Positions 57,101 to 64,000 of a stretch of 64,000 nt of DNA are shown piece after piece. A program made the translations under genes and the position numbers. The notes under the pieces are model-generated. The model was not told the DNA's origin. It did no database searches and saw only the letters and a program-made list of their open reading frames with translations. The stretch covers positions 47,414,079 through 47,478,078 of the forward strand of contig CM049309.1 of NCBI GenBank assembly GCA_026874595.1, in the 5' to 3' direction. Position 1 is the stretch's first letter; the number at the start of each line of letters is the position of its first letter. This DNA is from Sipunculus nudus. Its lineage: Eukaryota; Annelida; Sipuncula; Golfingiida; Sipunculidae.

Positions 57101-60100
57101 AGCTATATATCACATATATAGCTATCTAACTTTCCGTAGCAAAATTGAATAATCGTAAGAGTATCGTCAACAAGCCGCAGATCAATCGTGGAAATATCGT
57201 ACCAGTATCTTAGACGTCGTCACGGAGCCGTGAACATTCTTAAAAATGTCGTGTCATATCGTGCTGGCTTCGTGTCACTGTCGTAGCCAATCGTACTGGC
57301 ATCGTACTCCTTTCGTACAATATCGTGGTCGTGATGGAATTTTTATCACTCGACAGGCCGATTGGCCACGAATCGCCACGAATTCAACATCGTGGCGATT
57401 CGGCGTCAAATTCGTGAAAGTGGGAACGGGGCTTAATTCGCGAAAGTGGGAAGGGGTTTAAAAGATTTGAACCCACACCGTCTAGGATCAGTAATAATAC
57501 ACACTAACCATTTGACAAGTGAGACTGGTCTAACCGTCAATCCTGTTTCTTTTATTTGTATATGTAAAGTGAGACAGAGCTTCCACTGGGGGGTCTTGCT
57601 TTTAATCCACAGACTCTTACTATGCTGTAACACGTCACTCGTTTAAATTCAGTCTAGCTGTAATAACAAAGTTGTGACATAAAATGCAACATTTGTAAAT
57701 CTGATTGTAAATCTTTATCTTTGGTTTATAAATCTAACAATTTTCTCAAAATTCCATCGAAGAATACTTTGATTGTCTTTTACATTGCCAAAATCGTCTT
57801 GTTTTTTATTACAAGACATTGGTTTACAAGAAAGATTGGACGTCGGATAATTAATTTCCTCTGCGTCTTTGAGACTACAGTAAATCTAAAGCAGAATCGT
57901 TGTCAATATGAATTTATTCAAATTTTGTAGTTAAAGCCCAAGTGTAAGCATAGAAACGGATCCTGTTTTAAAACGTGAAACGTGAGAGTTAATCATAGAT
58001 GACACGACCACAGTGGACAACATTTCTACTGTGAAACCACCAATAACCCAAATAAATGAGGTCCCATAAAAAGCTATTTTTTTAATATCAGTGGTAAATA
58101 CTATTCCATTTTCAGGTGATTGTGGGAGAAGCAAGTACCCGGATGCCGGGGAGTCTCACGTGATTCCTTATATTGTGGGTGGAAGAGATGCGAGGCTGGG
58201 AGAGTACCCGTATCAGGTAAACAAATAAGAGAAGCATAAAAGGCATGAAACAACTCACGAAGGACAGGTAAAACTGCTACCTGACCACATGGACTTCAAC
58301 GACATTGTATAGAAGTCCAACAACATTGTATAGATATTTTAACACGGGGTATTATTTATAAAGCTTAGATATTTATTCTACAATACCTATCTGATTCTTT
58401 CAGGCAGCAAAGTATACTCACTTTTAATGTCGCTCACCAATCAATGGAATAAGTAATGATTCTATGATAACCCATGGTGCAGCGTTTCTACATAATTTCA
58501 TTAATTTCTTTAGAGTATATAAGACCGGTTGCATAGACAAAGTTACCAGGTTTAAATCCATGGCTTACTCGTGAAAAGTCTGGTTATGATAGTACTGGAA
58601 AAAGTAAGAGACATGCTGTTTCTTTAAGAACATTTTTACTGCAACAGCTTCCTATAAGTCATTATACAACCAGGTAAAGCGATAGGATGTAAAATTCAAT
58701 CTGTTTTTTTGTTTCTGATTTTAGGTGTCCCTTCGTAACCTTGGAAGCCACTTCTGCGGGGCTCTAATTATAAACACCAACTGGGTACTGAGTGCTGCTC
58801 ACTGTACGCAAGACGTGTAGGTTGTTCACATTATCTGTTTCCTGTAATTGTTAACCTTACATTACGTTGTGTCTTTGCAAATGTTAATTAATCCAGATAA
58901 TAAATTGAATTTGTATACAAAACATAGCAAGAATAGGATACCCTGTATCATTATTATGCCTCCCATCCCCCAACTTCACCCCCCCCCCCCTTTGGGTTGG
59001 ATCTTTTTAGCAATACTTAAGGCCGCTTGTTATTGTATATCGCCAGTATAAATATGAGAAATAAACGTCACACCAAGTTTCTATAACTGTAGACTCAGAA
59101 CTGTATGCGTTAATTCTGGTGAGCAGTTCTAGAGGCCTGACTGAAAACACTGCCTCTGTCTCCTGGTTGACATTTTTATAACTAACTCAATTAGACTGAA
59201 AGCACCTTATGAGAAACCCATACACAACCGGGTAAGAATAACGTTGCTGAGCTTTTTCTTCTGACAGTGTCGTGACGGTTGTCCAGGTAGTTGTCGGTCA
59301 GCTCCGCCGCAGTGACGACACTGAACCCTCAAAGGTCGTGCACGATGTCCAACGATTAGTAAACCACCCGCTTTTTGACGAAGTTACAATTGCGAACGAC
59401 ATTTCTCTGATTAAAACAGCCGTCACTATTACAATGAACGATGACGTACAGCCAGCCTGCAGACCCAAAACTGAATCTTACGCTGGTGAAACAGCTGTTG
59501 TCTCCGGATGGGGCACTATCTACCACGGTAAGAATACCCGATCAATTACAGAAGTGACCGGTTACTGTGGTCTATGAGTAGGGGTTCCTTCCATCATAAA
59601 AACAACAAATCTTTAAAAATGTTAGAGAAGTAATTTTCTCAAGAAAAGAACTGAACAGGAAACCTTTACCATTGAATTTTCCACCGACATAATTGAAAAA
59701 AATCTTCCGATACTGCTTTTCTGGCTTAAGGTACCTTACTCCCGGCTAAAGTTAATCTCTAATCTAATACATTGACATTGCATCGGATGGTCCAAACATG
59801 TAAACATTTTGCAGTCAACCATGGTGTCGTAGCATACGAATGGTTTATCTATTGGGCCATCTCCCCTTTCGGACATGGTGACCTTTTTTAAGGTTTTTCA
59901 TTAGTCCTTCTGTGTTGGACCCCCTTTTCCTAAATCCTGGATCCGCCTCTGAATCCGTGCCAGAAAGGGACACCTTGCAAGGATGCCTGCAAAAGAACTA
60001 TGTTGTTAAGGACAGATTCGCTAAAGCCGATCATATCCTCAAAATTTAATTAAAAGCAAATTGTAGAATGTATGCAGAATATGTTTATCACATTCGGATC

Positions 60101-63100
60101 TCACTTATCGATTCGGATCTCATTTGATCTCATTTTAGGATTAATATCAATCCTCCAACATTTTTTGTATATATTATATCTTTTCATGATAGATACTGTA
60201 AATACTTAGGGTATGACAGGTGGTGATACTGTTCCATAGTGTTTCACTCAAGTCTACACCTTTTAGGTGGTGATTTTGGCTTCTTTACACAAATATTATG
60301 TACTGGTTATTTGAGATATGCATGCACTTCAGTATCATATCTGAAGCGGGTATAAAAGTATTACATTAAGTAACTTTATGAAAGGTGCTTAATTCAGAAT
60401 AGATGTATTGTTTTTCACACCTGTTTCAGACAAGTGATTACTTTTATCTTGCAATATTTTACATTTTCACAAAACCCAGAGTGACAGCCATGCGTTACAC
60501 ACCAAATAGATTTTTTTCCATATATTAAAGTCCAGGGTCAATAGACCTCTTTCACGAACAGACGGACTGCGCATAACTAATTGTCGTGTTCGGCTATTCT
60601 GACAAAACGTTGCATTTTTTTGTTAAATGAACCCAGTTACATTCGACTAAAGAATCCTACAGAATATCAAGTGTAAAGCTTTTTTGTCCATCTAACATTT
60701 GAGATATAACGATACGATCCTTTTGGCAAAATAAGAATCTGCACATTCAGTGTCATTCGAGGCAAACAGATGTCATCAGTTCAATGGAAAAGGTCTATTT
60801 CTCTCTGATTCTGTCCCCTGAGCTAACCGAATCTGCTCAAATTTCTCCTTTAAAATTATACATCAACCAGCTGGTCCAAGCTCTGATATACTTCGTTGTG
60901 CTCTCCTGCCGGTGATGACGGACGATATTTGCCGAGACAGTTTCCAGGGTCAGATCTACCCAGGCATGATGTGTGCCGGTCACCTAGGTTTCAACCCAAC
61001 TGATACATGTCAGGTATCAATCTGTGTCAATTTTTTAAGAAGAAAAAAGTATTTCTTTATGATCTGCCCCCATTAAAAAACTTGTAAAATACTTTAATAT
61101 TTAAGCTTTCACCCCGCCCTCTTTTCTCTATATACTTTTCCATGAGAGCGATATTTTATACCTTATCGTCTTGGTCAATACTTTTTTACATTTTAACAAT
61201 ATCAATTCATACTTTTGCTCATTTACATTTGTCGTCGTCTCTGTTGAAAGGAAATTAATTTTTAAAAAATCAGTCAGGGTTCAACAATGGCACAGAAATA
61301 TGGCAAGACATTGTAGGCACAGAGATTAGGCCGGATTAACGCACGAGGGTGACCACGCCCACGTCGGTGATGAATAGAATTATTAGGACAAAACCCGGCA
61401 TGGCATTCACACACACACAAAAAAACAGGATCCGCTAAAATGATTCTGTTCAACAATGATTTATTCGCCTTATTGAAACTAAGTGCCACCTGCTGACCCA
61501 TGGTATTCAAAAGAGAACGAAGAAAATAAAAATAGGCACTGTCGTCATTGTGAACAGGCCAACAGGTTCTTCAAGCATGCTCAGTTACAGAATCAGATAG
61601 CAGACAAATATGATTAACTGACCGCGAGTCTTATAGTCCGTTTCAGCTAAGTTGGCCAATGGGATGTGCAAGAATATCAACCTCAGCCCAATCACTGTCC
61701 CTTGGGAGCAATTAATGGCTGATACGCATCACTCCTCTTATCTTGTGGATATCCGAGTGGTGATGCACGTGTCAGAGGGATATAAAAGAGTTCCACTTAC
61801 AGTCATACAAAATAAGGGTCAATTCTGATATTTTCCCTTCACTTTTGAAATGATCAACATGTTTAAATCAGATCTTCAATTTATATTCATGTGGGTTCCA
61901 CAAAGTAGCATTGTTCCTATGAACACTTTTATTGTTGTTAAGTGGGTAATTAGCAGTGACCCCTGGACTGTCACAGCCCAGGTGGTCACTTCAGCCCTGG
62001 ATAGCTACAGTATGGGGAGCATCTCAAAATCGCAGTTCTTAAGGAGAACATGTCATTATTCCATAATCACATGATCATTATTCCATTTATTGCAGTAATA
62101 TTGTATATTACTTTACTGGCCCCTAACATTTAACTTTAATTACCTGTAGATAACCGAGCACATGGTGAGTACTGGCATGTTGCCCGTCAGTGTCATTTTG
62201 GTGGTATCATAACACTGATTCTGTGCACATGCTGTTTCTCTGACTTGAGTGTTTGAATCATTTAACTTTATTCAGAGACTGTGTAAACGTCAGAATTTCC
62301 ATAGTGCTCTTGATACTTTTTAACTCATATATTTAAATTATTTGTGTGTAAACACAAATAATGGAGGAGCAACGTACACCAAAACAAATGCCTGTCACAC
62401 CCAGAAGAGCTATCAGTTCAGGGAATAAGTATATGAAATGGTCCCCACCCCACTGATTCGGGATGCCCCCAGGAGAGGACTGCTGTTTCGTCATGTAGGA
62501 ACTACTTGCATCGGCCAACTTTGCTGAAACGGATTATAGTAGCCGTGATTGCCTGACTTAGTAAAGACATTTATATTGGTCTTATAAACCTAATTTGCGT
62601 GAGTGGTGGTAAAATCCATGCGGGGAAAGTACTGCAAAGGTCATCCATCCTGTTGCATTGATATCCTGGTAAATATCCGATAATTTTTACGTTAGGCTGC
62701 GAATGATGAATTAACACAAGTAAAATACATGTGAACTCACAAAAAAAACTGAAAATCCGTCTCTATGGTAACGAGTCATTTTCTGCATCGTGTACAAGTT
62801 GTCTATGGTCCAGTTACCTGCGCCACCCGTGCTTTCATCATTCGGTCAGAAATGCGACAAACATGTAGAGGGATTTACCAATATGCCGAACTAAAACGGA
62901 AACTTTCGAACAAAGTAGGTGTTGTTAGAAAGTACTAAATCTTACGATTGGGATGGTTTTTGTCCATTGACAGGATCCTTATATTCCATGAAGAGTTGTC
63001 AAAATGACGAAAATATTTGAATACTCATATAGCGTTACAGTGCGGCCCTCGATGTAAAGGCACTCTCTATGTCATAGGGCCGAAATAGCGCAAAAATCTT

Positions 63101-63314
63101 AGGTAAATGCATTAAACTGACACTTTCTAAAATATTATATTCTTTTTTTTTGTAACAGGGAGACTCCGGCGGTCCGATGGCTATTAAGAGGGGTGGCAGG
63201 TTCACAGTGGTTGGTGTGACGTCATGGGGTGTCGGCTGTGCCAGAGAAACCCCGGGCGTGTACACTCGGGTGTCCCATTACAACCCCTGGATCAACAGCA
63301 TTATCGGTTCCTAA
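54174..63314 (+). CDS. Secreted trypsin-like serine protease, gene 3 (6 exons)
   Basis: Exons 54174-54228, 58116-58216, 58725-58816, 59268-59527, 60871-61013 and 63159-63314; GT-AG introns; 268 aa. Exon phases equal those of genes 1 and 2. It has a signal peptide ([16 protein letters not shown]), a propeptide with one Cys ([11 protein letters not shown]), and IVGG after Tyr. The triad is His78, Asp127 and Ser220, with Asp214 at position 189. It is more diverged than genes 1 and 2 are from each other, e.g. AHCTQDVVV and [13 protein letters not shown], and one codon is lost in exon 5. It has an extra Cys (DILRCALLP) at the place of Cys157, whose usual partner Cys22 is absent. Full-length and probably functional; extracellular protease, digestive role inferred. 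Confidence 0.93.
54455..55100 (-). pseudogene. Tx1/L1-type LINE 3' fragment (minus strand)
   Basis: The T-run at 54,460-54,490 is the poly(A) tail of a minus-strand insertion. The minus-strand frame 54,849-54,652 ([20 protein letters not shown]) and the stretch upstream ([18 protein letters not shown]) resemble the C-terminal end of Tx1-branch LINE proteins. It lies in gene 3 intron 1. It is a different copy from 18,355-21,715 and strongly 5'-truncated. Confidence 0.55.
55304..55537 (+). other. 77-codon open frame, unsupported
   Basis: The frame (ending [20 protein letters not shown]) lies in gene 3 intron 1 between a LINE fragment and a foldback element. The composition is protein-like, but there is no domain, splice signal or context to support a gene. 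Listed only because it fills a stretch without other features. Confidence 0.15.
55620..56320. mobile_element. Foldback element with ~300-bp inverted arms
   Basis: Left-arm text (cagtcgtattgtagtcgtat, gagcattcgtaacac, cgacgggtgacgacaaagcc) returns inverted on the right (acaatacgactaccacaag, cacgaatgctcac, agctttgtcgtcacaagtcg). The centre is near 55,970. It overlaps the left end of the larger element at 55,926-57,433. Confidence 0.6.
55926..57433. mobile_element. 1.5-kb element with 44-bp terminal inverted repeats
   Basis: The left end agccccgtccccactttcac, continuing to ctccacga at 55,969, is the inverse of 57,389-57,433 (tcgtggcgattcggcgtcaa to ggggct) with about two mismatches. Imperfect copies of the end also occur at 56,296 and 57,434-57,462. 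The interior is AT-rich with cgtcgtg/cgtatcgt motifs and no long frame, so it is non-autonomous. Confidence 0.75.
57470..58110. other. Gene 3 intron 1, no recognised features
   Basis: AT-rich intron sequence up to the exon 2 acceptor at 58,115; short frames without domains. Confidence 0.4.
59590..60865. other. Gene 3 intron 4, no recognised features
   Basis: Unlike the same intron in genes 1 and 2, no foldback or SINE is seen here. No exon-like segment found. Confidence 0.4.
61020..63155. other. Gene 3 intron 5, no recognised features
   Basis: About 2.1 kb of intron with a short CA run (61,409-61,420). No protein domain or repeat end recognised on either strand. Confidence 0.4.
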
Positions 63315-63339
63315 GTTTGGTTGGAAATGTAACCGTTTG

Positions 63340-63345
63340 AATAAA
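63340..63345 (+). terminator. Polyadenylation signal, protease gene 3
   Basis: AATAAA 26 bp after the stop codon, at nearly the same distance as in genes 1 and 2. Confidence 0.75.
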
Positions 63346-63349
63346 AGTG

Positions 63350-64000
63350 TAATAACAAAGGTAAACTTGCTTGGAAATTTCTTAATAATGGTCCTTTAGC
63401 GCACCATTTCAACATTTTCTTAAGTTTTAAGGTGGAAGGACCAGACCCACTTCCGCTGTTCAAGGATTGTGGATAAAGAAACTTATTCCCCACAAGGCGC
63501 TGCGGCTCATAAGTACACTAACTGTTTGCGATACAAAATACTCATACACTATGGCCTCTTCCAACTTTCCAAAAAGATATTGCCAACAGCATATATATTG
63601 CTATAAATCATGTAACCATTGCAGCCAATCATAGAGGATGTTACTTCAAGCACCGGGTCTCGTACGATTGGCCTAATACTCCCCTGTCGTGTAGGGACCC
63701 CAAAAACAAGCCAAGACAAACAGCGTTTGAGATATAAATAGACGGCCTACAGAAAAAGCGATAAAGGTAAAGAGCATACTGAGTCAAACTAGAAGTTATT
63801 ATTATTATTAGTTCGAATAGAAACGACACCTGGCGGAGGGATGGAGCCATATCCTGTGGCTTACATTATGTTTTGTAAAGTAACTATGACAACGGATAGA
63901 ATATAATGCAGACTATTAGAATTAATCAGACTCGTAACATGGACCATCGCAAAAGACTAAAATTTTGCAAATGTCCGATGGCGCTACCAGTCTCTTGCAA
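63350..64000. other. Downstream flank, no recognised features
   Basis: AT-rich, with a short (ATT)n run near 63,800. Whether a fourth protease copy follows cannot be seen. Confidence 0.4.

Overview
The window is nuclear DNA of an animal: AT-rich, intron-rich and crowded with transposons. Satellite-bearing elements with CGGA-type microsatellite and hairpin ends, like the pearl/Helitron-type elements known from bivalves, point to a mollusc, most likely a bivalve. That is an inference from repeat style; no ribosomal or mitochondrial marker is present. The only host genes I can support are three tandem paralogues on the + strand, each encoding a secreted S1A (trypsin/chymotrypsin-fold) serine protease of 268-270 residues in six exons with identical intron positions and phases.

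Layout. 1-4,020: a 156-bp satellite array with a Helitron-like end, followed by an AT-rich interspersed repeat. 4,023-17,605: duplication unit A, holding protease gene 1 (CDS 4,272-14,871), a pogo/Tigger-like MITE and a broken Penelope-like element; a hammerhead-ribozyme-like motif lies in an inverted Penelope end beside it. 17,650-27,580: spacer with a decayed Tx1/L1-type LINE, satellites, MITEs, a second copy of the AT-rich repeat and relics of an unnamed transposon gene. 27,584-38,060: duplication unit B, holding gene 2 (CDS 27,832-35,803), the same MITE and the same Penelope-like element. 38,060-41,900: the rest of that Penelope element and MITEs. 41,920-53,494: an 11.6-kb interval bounded by short inverted termini and full of ACATGT motifs near both ends, into which a 4.9-kb Ngaro-type tyrosine-recombinase retrotransposon has inserted (48,587-53,452). 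54,127-63,345: gene 3, with a LINE tail and nested inverted-repeat elements in intron 1.

Proteases. All three have a signal peptide, a short propeptide with one Cys, an [IV]VGG mature N-terminus, the His/Asp/Ser triad, and Asp at the S1-pocket position (chymotrypsin 189), so trypsin-like specificity is expected. In all three the residue before [IV]VGG is Tyr rather than Arg/Lys, so activation probably needs a chymotrypsin-like enzyme. Genes 1 and 2 come from a recent segmental duplication that carried the promoter, SINE, MITE and Penelope element along; gene 3 is older. TATA-like boxes lie 46-47 bp upstream of each ATG.

The most notable items are the array of perfect estrogen-response-element palindromes, the Tyr activation sites, the hammerhead-like motif, and the Ngaro element with near-identical split repeats, a UAG-CUAG gag-pol junction and a recombinase that has lost its HxxR box.
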